A stretch of DNA of 64,000 nt from Plasmodium brasilianum (GCF_023973825.1 NC_090125.1:3445412-3509411), one strand, 5' to 3'. Shown: positions 24,401-37,222, counted from the first letter of the stretch. Translations and numbers: made by a program. The notes: generated by a model from the sequence alone, not told the origin.

Positions 24401-26924
24401 TCACTCAAACTTTGAAAACCATATATGTCTTTTTATTTTTTTGAATTGCATTCTTTTGTCAGGATTGTTATTTAGCAGATTTCTATAAAATATAAAAACT
24501 TAAAACAATTTTAAAGTTAAAAATATATTAATTTAATACATTTTTATTTTATATTTTATTTAAAAGTTGTATGTATACCTTAATAAGTGTTTTAAATTTA
24601 TGTCAATTTTTCGGTATTTTGGAAAAACCAACTTTCCGTTTTTCATGTTCCTATAAATTTCAAATATATTATCCCCACTAAAGAATTAAGAAAATATGAA
24701 AATGAAAATATTTTATAACATAATGTTAGGAAGAATATGTTAAAATTTTCGATGTTATATTTATAAGCAAGAATGAAAGGGTTCTGATTACCAAATATTA
24801 TGTAAGGGATGTGCATGTGTGCATATAAGGGTGGGCACATGTGAGTATGCATGTATTTGTATGTATATATATGCATGGGTATGCATGAATAATAGTGAAT
24901 AATTACTAGTAAGGAGTTTTTCCGAACAGAAATGTATACAGAACAGATCCAAAGTTATATGACAACTTTTTCGAAAGCTGGGCAACTTTATTATTAACAT
25001 TGAATAAATATTCAAAGGAATTAAAAATATCCGTTGCTTGAATATGTGTACTAAAATTTTTTAGAATGAAAGAACATGTGTCAAAATCTATTAACTTCAT
25101 CAAATTCATATTATTAATTTCACTTTCTGAAAAACAGAATTGTTTATTGTCTTGTTTCTGTAATTCCCCCTTTTCACTGTTTTCGCTGTTTATTATATTT
25201 GAATTTTCAGTATTTTCACTATTGTGTTGCTTCTTCGATTCTTGGTTTTTATTCATTTTGCTCTTATTATGTCTTTTAAGTTCTTGTTTTCCAAATAGGT
25301 CTAGTATATTATTATTTGTGTTTATACCTTCATAAAAATATTTATTTATAAAATGTATATCCAGATAAATTAAAAAATCCTTATTCACGTTTTCTATTTT
25401 ATCTTGGTTAAAATATAACCAATAAAATTTTAAAAAACTAACAGAATTGTTCTCCATGTATTTAAAAATAGATAAGTTTTTTATTTTGTTTATTTGACAT
25501 CTCTTAGTAGGTGGTTTAATTGAATTAATTGTGGTGTTTTTATACTTTTTACAAACAATACCCTTTTTCGGTTCTAAAAAATTTGATTCTTCTGTTTTCT
25601 TTCTTTGAATAAATGTTTGTATATATACAGCAGCTTCATCTGCTGAAAAAAATATATTGCTTAACTTGTTTTCTATAAAGAAAATCCTTTTTACATTATT
25701 ATTATATTCGAAACATTGTGACAAATTAATATTATATAAGTATTTTATTTTTTTATTTTTCAGTTTTTCTGTGTTTAATTTTTTATAAAGACAATAAGAA
25801 TGACCCCCTTTTATTTCATTCGTCCGTTTTTTTTTTCTGCTTAAGAATATTTTCTTATTAAAGGAGCTTGCATCACCGTCGTCTTTTTTATATTCTATTT
25901 TCGATGATTTAATTAATTTTTTCTTAATATTTGTTTCTATACTTGCCAAATCTAAACACTTTGTTAAAGCACAAGTTTTTGTAATTTTTTTTTTTTTAAC
26001 ATGAACAATGTAAGAAGCAATTTCCTCTTTATTTCTCTTTGTTAGGAGTATATTATCAGGTTTTAGGTCTACGTATGCTACACTTTTTTGTAACAAATAA
26101 ATGAGGGTATTGTAAATGTTTAAAAATAGGTGTCCAAGGAAATTTTCTGAATATAAATTTATTTGTACATGTTTCTTGTCAATACAAACAGTTTTATTAT
26201 ATATTGAATATATCCCATATTTTTTTTTATAATACATTGATTGATATTTTACGTATGGAAAAATAGCAAATAGGATTTTTTTCTTTTCATCAAAAAATAT
26301 CTTTTCAATATGAATTATGTTTTTATTCTCCAAATAATTTAAGAAAAAAATTTCATTTAAAATTTTGCAAAAGTGGTTAGTTAAATACACTTGGTCGTTA
26401 ATATAATAGGGACAATTTTCTTTTAAACATAATCCCAAATAAAAAATTTTTAAACAATAATTTTTGTTTTCTATAACGTCTCTACAATAGTATACATTTC
26501 CAAATTCTCCTGTGTATATGCATTTTATTATAAGGTATTGATTCATAAAATAAGAAGTATTTTTTCTTTTTATTTTATATACATTATTCATAATTTGTTC
26601 GTACTTCTTTTCAACACCAATACTATTGTTTTTTCTGCATCTTTTTAGTAAAACACTATAAATAATATGGTATTTTACATCATAACATAATTTCAATTTT
26701 TTATTAATTTTTAAAATATCTAAAAGTAATTTCTCATTACAATTCTCAATAAATTCGTTACTCAGTTTTATGCGGCTATTTCTATAACCTTGTTTTGTAC
26801 CTGAAAACTTTTCATTTGCGATTATGATACCGCTTTTTATATGCTCATTTAATTTTTCGTCTAATTTTTTTCTAAACTCTAGGTGGATTTTTGTTTTTTC
26901 AAATATATTGTTTAAAAAATGCAT
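24401..26924 (-). CDS. Divergent serine/threonine protein kinase with large insert and altered catalytic motifs
   Basis: Three exons on the minus strand: 26924-24907, 24677-24579 and 24482-24401, each joined in phase 2, giving 732 residues. The two small exons complete the C-lobe: GKTPY+YGDNIFEIYRNMKNGK, then HLLR+NLLNNNPDKRMQF ending in HIWFSKFE. N-lobe: glycine loop GEFGNV (139-144), candidate lysine K159 (CLKIF) and helix-C E191. The catalytic loop reads AYVDLKPDN (283-291), so the H-R of HRD is replaced. The magnesium loop is DFD (613-615) in place of DFG, and no standard APE motif is evident before NFGSVLYTFLFGK. About 320 residues, mostly low complexity, lie between the catalytic loop and DFD. 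General resemblance to CaMK-kinase-type C-lobes is an inference; I do not name the family. Activity is uncertain because D286, K288, N291 and D613 remain. Confidence 0.88.
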
Positions 26925-28460
26925 GTCTTTTGTTGTATTCTTTTCTTTTCATTAAATAAAATAAATTATTCTTAAGCTCTCTTGTGAAATGTATAAGATA
27001 TTTTTTGAAGTATATTAGTATGAGGGAAAATGGGATTAACAATCAGTTAAAGACAAAAAAAAAAAAAAAAAAAGGAAGCGAATCTTATAAAGTGCCATAT
27101 ACAAACGCTTATACGAATGTGCAACCACGTGAACATGTATAAGTATACGAACACATGTATCTATGCATATAAATATATGAATGATGAGCAAATCTTTTAA
27201 CCTATATTTGACAAGAATTGCAAATTGAAGAACAGACGAAAAAAAATAATGCTTACCTTTACTGTGCAATGTATTCAACAATACACATCTGTAACACTAA
27301 AAAAATATAAACCAAGGGAGCATTGAACTATATACAAATTCTAATACATTCCCATATGTATATTTAATTATTTACACATGTGCTTTTTTAATTTCATAAA
27401 AGACTTGTTTGAAAATATCTTCGCGTAAATAAAAGCAGCTTGCATGAAAAAACATTTTTAAAAAATTTATGTACGAACATATATGCGTAAACGTGAAAAT
27501 ACCCAGAATTATATGAAGCGTTAACCTTTTTTTTTTTTAAGTAAATTAATCTATTTATAAGACTGAATGATATCAAACTATTAAAAATATTATTTCTTTT
27601 TCTTTTTTTTTTTTTTTAAAAAAGTCATTTAAAATTGGATATATACTGAAACAAATTTTGCCACACTATTATTTTTAAGTGTCAAAATGAGGAAATAGCT
27701 TAATATGCAAAATGAAATGAAAAAAAATTAAAAAAAAAAATTTTAACATATGTGTCAAAGTGAATATATTGTTCGGGCTGTAAAGATTATAATAAAAAGT
27801 GCAATAATTTTTGAATTATATACATATATATATATAGCGAGTTTTAAAAAATTTTAAATTTCTCTACAAATTGCATCGCTATATGAGTTTATAGTATAGT
27901 AGTATATTCTTCCTTAAATACCTAATATTTAATGCACATATTTGTACTTATACGTGTGAAACCTTACTGAAATGAGCCTAGTAACTTGAATCTCTGCGGG
28001 GTTTTATAAAACAGTTCTTATTGTAAAAAAAAAATAAAAAAAAATGACAATATAAAAAGAAAAAAAACATAAAATTTATGATGTATAACAAACAAATAAC
28101 AGTATGGCAATTTTATGCACAGGGAGAACAAATAATATGTTACAATAAAACATGAACCATCTTTTAATAAATAAATTTACATTTCTTAGGGGATAGAAAG
28201 TTTTATGAAAAAATTGTAATTTGTTTTGTTAAATGTTATGAAAACTATTTATAAGTAAATCATTTTCTTTTTCCATTTTTTACGTTGACCTTTTAATTTA
28301 CATACGTATATTTTAAAAAGCATTTTTCCATAAAAAATTAGTATATAACAAAAATATAATAACACAAAAAAGAAAAAGAAAACGAAAAAGAAAAGCAGGG
28401 GAAAATCATTAGGGAAAAGGAACATACGTAAAGAGAACCACAATCCAATAAATCAATAAA
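26925..28460. promoter_or_regulatory. Shared upstream region of the kinase (-) and proteasome alpha-1 (+) genes
   Basis: Divergent intergenic stretch of 1.5 kb with several poly-A/T tracts (for example near 27055-27075 and 27602-27617). No coding frame, RNA gene or organised repeat was recognised. Both promoters should lie here. Confidence 0.5.
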
Positions 28461-28746
28461 ATGTACCGAAACTTATATGACACAGACAATATTATTTATT
28501 CTCCTGAAGGTATTATATCAAATTAGTTGGCATGAGAAAAGATAAAGTAGTGCATATTTTAATATACCATACATAGATATATATGTATTTATGTATGTGA
28601 ATAATTATACATATATGTACGTACAAATGTATGTAAACCTTTTTAGGGAGGCTATATCAAATAGAATATGCAAATGAAGCAATAAAACAGGGAACTTGTG
28701 CTGTGGCAGTGAAGTCCAAGGATTTTGTGGTTAAAAAGGAAAAAAT

Positions 28747-28778
<32 letters not shown>

Positions 28779-29680
28779 TGAAATTTATAATATGTTTTCC
28801 AATTTGAGGGGTTACATCGTTAATGAAAATTTGGAAATATAGGAAGAGGAAGAAATAGAAATGAAAAACAAAGAAGTGCATTCTTTTAAATATGTTCCTA
28901 CCCTTTTGAGAAAATTTTTTACTTTTGCAATGTATATATATATATAATTAATTATTTATTTTTTATTTCTTTTTTTTGGTTCCTTTTTTTTCCCATTCGT
29001 AGGTAGTGTGTGGCTTAAAAAAATCTATTAGCAAATTATCATTTCATCAGGAAAAATTATTCAAAATCGATGATCATATAGGTGCCACAATGAGTGGTAT
29101 AACATCCGATGCTAAGGTATTAACAAAATTTATGAGAAATGAATGTTTGACGCATAAGTTTTTGTTTGATGAAAATATAAATATAGAAAAATTAGTTAGA
29201 AAAGTAGCAGATAAATATCAAAAAAACACTCAAAAAAGTAGTAGAAGGGCTTTTGGCGTAGGTTTAATAATAGCGGGGTATTTTAAGGAACCTTATATTT
29301 TTGAAACTAAACCAAATGGTTCATATTTTGAATATATTGCCTTATCATTCGGTGCAAGATCTCACGCATCAAAAACTTATTTAGAAAAAAATGCTCATCT
29401 ATTTGAAGAATCATCGTTAGAGGATTTAACTATACATTGTTTAAAAGCATTGAGATGCTCCCTCTCAAATGAAAATGAATTAACTGTTGATAATACATCG
29501 CTAGCTGTTGTTGGTAAAGATAAACCCTGGGAAGAAATATCTTCCTTAGAATTAGTTGAATATTTAGCTAAGGTAAATATAGAACAGAGAAATGAACCAA
29601 ATCAGGAAGAAGGAATAAATGAAAAACATCAAACAAATACTCAACATGAAGAAAATGAACCAAGTGTGCAAAACGAATAA
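28461..29680 (+). CDS. PSMA1: Proteasome subunit alpha type-1 (alpha6)
   Basis: Structural alpha-ring subunit of the 20S proteasome (nucleus and cytosol). Three exons: 28461-28509, 28647-28729 and 29003-29680, giving 269 residues, close to the 263 of human PSMA1. The N-terminus [20 protein letters not shown] and [12 protein letters not shown] is the alpha-subunit signature and specifically alpha-1-like (MYRN.YD). Downstream [57 protein letters not shown] and LAVVGKDK all align with PSMA1 block by block. The C-terminal tail is acidic and Asn/Glu-rich, as is usual for this subunit. Exon 1 and 2 are short and were placed by restoring this conserved N-terminus; intron 2 has a slightly unusual GTTAAA donor. 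Confidence 0.95.
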
Positions 29681-30596
29681 TATAGCACAAAATATAGTTT
29701 GTACCATGTATATAATAAATAATACATATGAATTTCACCCATCCGTGCAAGCAAAATATATGTAATACCTATTACATAATGAGCAAAGAATATATAGTGA
29801 TTTTTTATATATAAAAGTTAAAATGATATATAGAATTTTTTAAGGAATTTTTTTTTTTTTTTCGATACCTTTTCAATATATATAAGAAAAAAATTGAAAA
29901 AAAAAACTTTTCTTCAATTATAACAAGTTTTTAATAAAAGTGCATGTTTATTTCTATTTTTATTTTCATTTTTACATAGTTTATCTTAAAAAATATTTTA
30001 AAAAAGAATAGCTCCTTAGGTAAAAAGCAATTTTTTTTTAAATATTTTTTAATTTACTTATAATATTGTCTTTTTAACTCCTCAAAAATTTGAGTATGTG
30101 TCTATACAACAAGATTTAACGCATTCGAGAAGATAATACTGAAATAGTAACCCCCTTGACATTTGTTTAGCAATATGTGTGTTCCATTCGTACATATATG
30201 TATAATATGGCATATACATCATTAATTTCCCTCCACACTTATAAAATTAGTAGTTGTCTACTTCTTTGAGTTAATTAGTCCATATTCTTCATAACGAATA
30301 TGAAAAAGTTCACAAGAAAATCTTTACGTCAGGCACATTAAAAAATGAAATGTAGTAAACGAAAGATAAAAAATATTAACGTAACGTATATTTAAGGGTT
30401 TATATAAAACACCAGAAATGGTAAATGTGAATATTTATTGTTTATTCAAAATGAGTTGCTTGGTGACACATTTTTCACAAGTGGAACAATTTTTTAGTTT
30501 TTGTTAATACAAACGAAACTAATTTACATGTAGCATTTTTAAGAGTTATAATTTACACTTATAAAATAGCTACAAAAATGAAATTTACATACTCTT

Positions 30597-30672
30597 ATGA
30601 GCAAATTGTATATATTTGTGTGTACATATATATATATATATATGTACACACAAATATATACAATTTGCTCAT
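30597..30672. repeat. Perfect 76-bp palindrome
   Basis: The sequence from 30597 to 30672 is its own reverse complement. Outer arms start ATGAGCAAATTGTATATATT; the centre is a TA run flanked by TGTACA on each side. Both arms are about 38 bp with no spacer and no mismatch that I can find. It lies about 0.9 kb after the PSMA1 stop codon and could form a cruciform or, if transcribed, a long hairpin. Confidence 0.93.
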
Positions 30673-33423
30673 GAAATGTGCATAATATAATGCCCACTGA
30701 AAAAACATATAAACAACGCGTTTTTAAAAAATAGTGTAATATGAAAGAATTAACAGTAAAAGTGTTCACTAACAATTAAAATCATTTCTGAGTTATAAAA
30801 AAAAAAATTAAGGGATCAGAATGATATTTCAGTTAAAATATTTTTTTTTGTTTTTATTTTTTTAAAAATTTACGAAAACTTTAAAAACAAATCTTATAAA
30901 CATAATAAGATATATTTTCATACATGGTTCTTCTTTTATACAAGTGAATAGGGTGAATTTTTTTTTGTATGTACATTAATTATTTTTTTTTTTTTTTAGT
31001 AGGTATACATTATCTGTAAGCGTAAAATTATATTTTTTTTTTGCATTTTAATTTGAATATTTGAAAGATGATAAAAGCTACTAGTGCATTTATATATTTA
31101 TATATAAGTACACCTATTCTTTCTTTTTTTTTTTGTTTTAATTTTAAAAATAATTTAAATTTGTATAATTTTTATTTTTCATGAATGTGTGCATATATAA
31201 ATTTAGTCGCTCATTTAAAATTAGTCGTCTAAAAAAATGTGAAATTACATAAATCCCATTTGCATTTTGTTTATTTAGACTTGAAATACTAGCAAGAACT
31301 GTGTGGATAAATTATGTACATGTAAAAAATACATTTCCTACATTTATGTATGTAGCCGTATATTTTGTTCCTACGTATTCAAACTCTTATGTGTTTATAT
31401 GTATATACTAATAATTGGATGTGTGGGTGTATGCTTCTGTTGATATGTACAATAAATTTAAGGAAGAATTTTATACAGAGAAGGTAGACATACTGCTTAT
31501 AATACGAATGTGTAGTTTATATCATTTTTCAGTTGTTTTTTCATTATTTCATTTTATTATTTATTTTAATCAGAGATAAACTAGAAGCGAGATTTTTCTT
31601 TATTATCTAAAACTTACATATAAATGTTTATGTATATTAATATGTAAATATATACTAATGTTTTAGATTCACTACAAGATTGTAATATACATGTAATAGA
31701 ACTTATAAAACATAAAATTATATTTATTTTTTTTTTTAACTAATTGCATATGAAGACGTATATGGATCAGAATTTTTATTTATATAAACGTATTAATTTT
31801 TGCACGGGTTTTTGATAAATACAATTCATTATTTACCATAATTTTATATTAAAACAAAAAACATATATTGGGCTATATATAAGAAAAAGATAGATGTAAA
31901 AACATAATTTAAAGTATATATGTATCTCGGAGTTTGTTGTGTTGTTTCTTTTAAAGTCAAAGTTTGATATTTTTAAATTGTCTTTAATTTTTTTTTTTTT
32001 TTTTTTTTCATGTTAAAAGATGTTTTTGCATGTATTTTTGTGATAATAATTTCAATTTCTATTTCAATTTAATGCTTGAGCAAAATAACATTAAATATTT
32101 CTTTATTTGTATATATATATATATATATATTTGAAACTTCTACAAAATTTATGAAACAATAGATATTATACTGTTATGTCGGTTCATATTAAATGACATA
32201 AGCAAATACATTTATATATAATTAACCTTTTAATATAATAATTAAATTAATATTTTTTTTATTATTTAATTTTTTTTTTTTTTATTATTCATATTTCAAA
32301 TCATATACTACAAAAAATTAGCAATTTAGGAGTATCATGAAAAAATAATATGAGCATTTCATCCCCTTCAACGTAAATCAATTGCTATGTATGTGTACTC
32401 TTTTGTTTGTATATATATATATAAATGCATGTGTATGTATTTGCATATACATATACTTATAGATGTATGTGTACTTCTTCATATACATGTTTTTTCAAAA
32501 TTATAACATAAAAATATTTTTTATGTTTATAGAAAAAATTTTAAGTAATATATCATTTTATTATTTTTTATAATTTCTATTTTTTTTTTTTAATTTTAAT
32601 TACATTAAAGATTTTAAAATATATTTCAAGTAGAAGAATAATAAATGGGATTTAAATTTAAATTACTTTTAGAATACGTCTATAAAGAACTTTTTACAGC
32701 TAACATAAAAAGAAAGTGTTAATATTTCATTTTTACTTATTAATTTTTCAAAAGATAAAATCAAAGGTAGTTTATTCTTGCGCTTATAAAATCACTGTAG
32801 GGTAAAATTAAAGATTTTATCATCATACACTTTTTTTATCTTATATTAATAAACAGTAAATCATTTATTATTTATTCTATTTCATTTTCCTTCATATATA
32901 TTTTTTCTCTTCTTTGTTTTTCATCTTATTTCTTTTTTTTTCTGATGTAATTTTGGTGTTTTAGATCATTACATATATTATTTAAGCTGGGCCATCGTCA
33001 AATCCATAGTGTAATTTTTCTCCTTCCTTTTTTTATTATGTAATGCGACATATTATATTTATTTAATTTCTTTGGATTATATATTTTACTCTTTATATTA
33101 TATTTTTTTTATATAACATTTTAATTTTTTCCATTTTTTCACTTACATGTTCTTTTTACACTTCTATATCTTTCGTAAAGTAAAAAAATACATTTTTAGT
33201 AGATGATATAGAACTTCAATTTAAAGATTTTCCCTTTTTCATTTTATGGGGTTTTTTATTGTACTTACAAATGCACATATGTACTTCTATGTACTCACAT
33301 ACATTTGCCTATTCTTGTAGATGTGCTAAAACATATATATTAAACGTATACGTATTTATAATTTTATATATACAGTATTTATGTAAATGCTTTTATACTG
33401 TAGCACATATATATACAGGCATA

Positions 33424-33722
33424 TATATTAAAGCATGCATATTAAAGCTTGAACGTAAAAGAATATGTACTAAAGCATACTTATTAATACATATTGAAAC
33501 GTATATATTAAAACATACACATTAAGGAGTATATATTAAAGCATATATATTAAAGAGAATATATTAAAGTCAATATATTAATGGAAATATATTAAAACGA
33601 TATATTAATGAGAATATATTAAAGCGTGTATATTAAGGAGAATATATTAAAGTTGTATATATTAAAGAGAATTTATTTAAGTGTATATATTAAAAAGAAT
33701 ATATTAAAGTGTTTATATTGAG
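33424..33722. repeat. Degenerate minisatellite upstream of CITH
   Basis: About twenty copies of a 14-18 bp unit resembling GNNTATATATTAAAG, some with ATTAATG or ATTAAGG endings. Spacing is irregular. The array stops about 145 bp before the CITH start codon, so it lies in the promoter or 5' untranslated region. Confidence 0.8.
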
Positions 33723-33867
33723 GAATTCATTTAATGTGCGTACTTTTTCATTATACTAGCATATAGGTATTTATATGTAAAAATACATATTACCACCTTT
33801 ATATATATACATGTGTATTAACACATATACTATTACGTATTGATTTAAAGAGAGAGAAAAAAAAAAA

Positions 33868-34820
33868 ATGTCTTCCGTATCAACTTTGCCATATATAGGA
33901 AGTAAAATTTCGTTAATTTCCAATTCTGAGATAAGGTATGAGGGTATTCTGTACACGATAAATACGCATGAATCGACTGTTGCATTACAAAATGTTAGAT
34001 CATTTGGAACAGAAGGAAGAAGACAACCAGATATCCCTCCATCAAACGAAGTTTATGACTTTATAATATTCCGAGGGAAGGATATAAAAGATGTAACAGT
34101 TAGTGAAGCTGCTAAAACTATACCGGATGACCCAGCAATAGTGTCAATGAACGTAGCACCATCGACTAAAAATAGTTTAACGGAAAATATAAATTATAAC
34201 AATAACATGAATATGAATAAGACATTAAAAATCCCTAATAATATGGTGCAGTCAAATGATAGAAATATGAACGTAAATAATAGAAGATACTTTAATAGAC
34301 CGAATTATTATACCCATTATAATAGTAATAATAATGGTAGTAGAAATTTTAATAGTTATAGATTTAAAAATTTTAGAAAATATGAAAGACCTAGTTATGT
34401 TATCGGAGAGTTGGAATCACAGCCAAACCCTGCACTAAAAAGTAAGTTCAGCCCAGATTTTGATTTTAGTACAAATAATTTAAAATTCGACAAATGCAAT
34501 GTATTAGATGAAAAGAGTAAGGACACTTTGTCAATGAACAATAGTCTTCAAGTAGGTGGTTATGACAAAAATTCCAGTTTCTTTGATAACATTAGTTGTG
34601 AAACATTAGACAAACAACAAGGAAAAGATGAAAAGGTTGACAGAGAAAGGTTACGAATGTTAGACGTTGACACCTTTGGAATAGCAGCAGCACACTATAG
34701 AGCAAATGTGCATAACAGAAATAAATTAAGAAATAACAGAAATAATAAAATGATGGGGAACTTTAATTACATTAATTATAATAAAAATCAAAATCCATTT
34801 AATAGATATTCAGCCTTTTA

Positions 34821-34821
<1 letters not shown>
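33868..34821 (+). CDS. CITH: CITH, Sm-like LSM14/Trailer hitch/CAR-I protein
   Basis: Cytoplasmic mRNP protein of the LSM14/Scd6 family. In Plasmodium it acts with the helicase DOZI to store and silence mRNAs in female gametocytes (established in P. berghei). Intronless, 317 residues. The N-terminal Lsm domain (about 5-85) shows [37 protein letters not shown] and [16 protein letters not shown], all typical. The middle is asparagine-rich with RN/RGN-like stretches. All three C-terminal family boxes are visible: FDF ([12 protein letters not shown], from residue 197), FFD (SSFFDNIS, from 237) and TFG (DVDTFGIA, about 267-274). A TA dinucleotide run follows the stop codon at 34823-34850. Confidence 0.96.
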
Positions 34822-34856
<35 letters not shown>

Positions 34857-35123
34857 TATATATTTATATTTATATTACATACTATATTTTATTATTATTC
34901 CCACATTTTAATTAATGTACGTGCTTTTACAAGAGTAACAAGTCACTTAATTCATTTTAAAATTATTTCAATGGGAAATTATGTATATTTATGCATGTTT
35001 CCGTACATAATAATTTATCGGGAAAACGTTCTTAAAACCAGGTTAAACGCGCAGAGTGGCAAAAATGTAGGCACATATTTATACATATTAGCTTGCTCAT
35101 ATTATTTACAAATGAAAAAGAAG

Positions 35124-35158
<35 letters not shown>

Positions 35159-35597
35159 CAAAAAAGAAATTTTTAAGTATTCAATGTAGTCTTTTTTTTT
35201 TTTGAAGTTAAACTTATATTTTGTTCCACATTAATGTTTACATATATATATAAATGTATATGTATATGTCTTCTTTTTTTTTTTTTTTCCTTAAGAATTT
35301 TTCATATAAATTTAAAAATTGCAACAAAAAGTGCAAACATAACTTAATATAAAAAAATATTAAGGAGTGAATAAGAATAAGAATAGCATAAAACCCAACT
35401 AATATTTCGTTCCCTTTTGGAATGATCTTTGCGATTCCCGTGTTACATTTTTAATTTGTGCTGTATTTATATCAATTTATACAAGCGAATAAATAAATAT
35501 ATATATGTATATATAATACAAATATGTTCAATTTATTTATAAAGTTCCTATAATTAAACAATAAACAGCTGAAAATAATCTTTTCGAAGAAATCAAA
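34822..35597. other. Intergenic region after CITH
   Basis: A TA run at 34823-34850, then poly-A and poly-T tracts around 35126-35145 and 35275-35290. No coding frame recognised; presumably the CITH 3' untranslated region and upstream sequence of the doubtful gene that follows. Confidence 0.55.
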
Positions 35598-36500
35598 ATG
35601 TTTTTTGGAATAATCTACGGGGAAAATGTTATGAAGCATCTGTTGATACATAGTTCCTATGTATTTTTACTTGTACAATTCGTTCTGTAAGAATAATACT
35701 GTTCTGGAAAGTAAGAAAAAAGTTTATGTTTATGCGTATATACACAAAAGTATAAATTTATTATGTATTTCCGAATTGTTTTGAGAGATAAAAACAAAAC
35801 GGTAAATATCGTACAGCTAGTTTTTTCTTCCTGTACAATTTAAGTTGCTTAAAAGGCATTTTTTCAGAATTTGATTTCACCAAATATATTATTTATATAT
35901 ATGTACATATTTTACGAAATAAACGAAAAAGAACATATAATCAATTTAATAAAACGGACATATGCTAAAAAGTATCTTTGGAACATGCCTTTTCATGATT
36001 CCAAACCTAATGAAATTTTAGGTGGAAAAACGGCAATAAATATATATATGATGGCGTAGCAATTGTATTAGTAGGGATAAATAATTTTTAGGATTATATA
36101 TACCAATACATATATATATATATTTGTTTACGCATAAGGGTATGTAAACATTGCATGTTAAATCACACAATTTAGTATTTTTTCTGATTTAGGGTGAATG
36201 CGTTAAACATAGAAAAAAGAGAACGATATAATAGAACCTATGATAAGAATAAATACTCTATGGTTAATCTTCAATCTAGTATTTGTATTATTTTAAAATA
36301 TGGAGTTAATTTTATCCGTCTGTTTCTTCCCCATTATGCTTCTTATATTTTGCTACATGAACAAAGGTTCTGCTAAATATAACTTCAGCTGTTCACATAA
36401 TAAAAAATTTATTTTTAAAATTCAAAAACAAAAAAAAAAAAAATATTCAGTTTTATTCATTTGTAAAGGTGAACATAGTGAAATATTAATTAATATATAA
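35598..36500 (+). CDS. Doubtful small multi-exon gene, unknown function
   Basis: A possible first exon starts at 35598 (MFFGIIYGENVMKHLLIHSS, then a hydrophobic stretch). A second begins at 35868 after TTTTTTCAG and reads NLISPNILF through NEKEHIINLIKRTYAKKYLW to NIYMM, with a donor at 36056. A third opens at 36193 after ATTTAG; the 36056/36193 junction is phase-consistent (2) and gives MMAVNALNIEKRERYN. A membrane-like segment follows in one of two overlapping frames (LSVCFFPIMLLIFCYMNKG from 36303). I do not recognise the family, the exon 1 donor is unclear, and the last exon's frame is not settled. It could be a small membrane protein or partly spurious. Confidence 0.35.
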
Positions 36501-36832
36501 CTTTTCTTTTTTATATTTCTAAAAATATAAAGGGCCTGCTTTGTGGGAAGAAATTCATTTATATTTCACAAATGGTTAGTGAGGTTTTATGAATATATAT
36601 ATATGTGTAAGCTCAAAAATTACAAATAAAAACAGATTAAAGTCATATTTTAAAGCTTAATTAATTCCTTTTTGGTGCACATATATGTTTGAATATGTAA
36701 TGGCACTTGCATATGTGGTATGTTGATTCTTTTGCATATATATATAATTCCATTTATGTATTTTCTTTGTTGTAATTCCTTTGCTGTAGTTCCTATGTTG
36801 TAATTCTCTTGTTGTAATTCCCTTTTCGTAAA

Positions 36833-37222
36833 ATGGAAAACGATAAGCTAAAAGAAATAAACGAAGAAGATAATAAAAGAGTATTAATTTTACACAGAAA
36901 TTATAGAGAGGGTTTATTTGAAAATAGGTTAAGATTTGAGTGTGAATTGGAGTTTGTACAATCGTTGAGTAATATGGACTACATAAAACATCTGTATGAT
37001 AATAAATACTTTAATGATAAAAATTTTTTGAATTATTTAAAATATTTAAATTATTGGAGAAGTAAGCCATATATTTTTTATATTCGTTTTCCCATTTGTT
37101 TATACGTTTTAGAAATATTAAATGACAGTAAAATAAATGAATATCTCAAGAACTCAAATTCATTTAGCAATTTTATATATTATTTAAAATTACACTGGTT
37201 ATTTTTCAACTACCAAACTTAG
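36833..37222 (+). CDS. MED31: Mediator complex subunit 31 (MED31/Soh1)
   Basis: Small subunit of the Mediator middle module, linking transcription factors and RNA polymerase II. Intronless, 129 residues; human MED31 is 131. The family core is clear: RLRFECELEFVQSLSNMDYI, then YFNDKNFLNYLKYLNYWRSK, PYIFYIRFPICLYVLEIL and LKLHWLFFNYQ. The tail conserved in other eukaryotes after LHW is cut short. The start is the first ATG of the frame. Only 294 bp separate its stop from the next gene's start. Confidence 0.93.
   Translation: MENDKLKEINEEDNKRVLILHRNYREGLFENRLRFECELEFVQSLSNMDYIKHLYDNKYFNDKNFLNYLKYLNYWRSKPYIFYIRFPICLYVLEILNDSKINEYLKNSNSFSNFIYYLKLHWLFFNYQT

Larger units (their letters stand above)
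29681..33867. other. Long non-coding region between PSMA1 and CITH
   Basis: At 4.2 kb this is the longest gene-free stretch after the left flank. It contains a perfect palindrome (30597-30672), poly-T tracts, and a degenerate AATATATTAAAG-type minisatellite (about 33424-33722) directly before CITH. No coding frame is convincing. It should contain the PSMA1 3' end and the CITH promoter and 5' untranslated region. Confidence 0.55.

Noticed and set aside
33259..33525. 88-residue plus-strand frame before CITH
   Set aside because: Overlaps the ATATATTAAAG minisatellite and has repeat-like composition.
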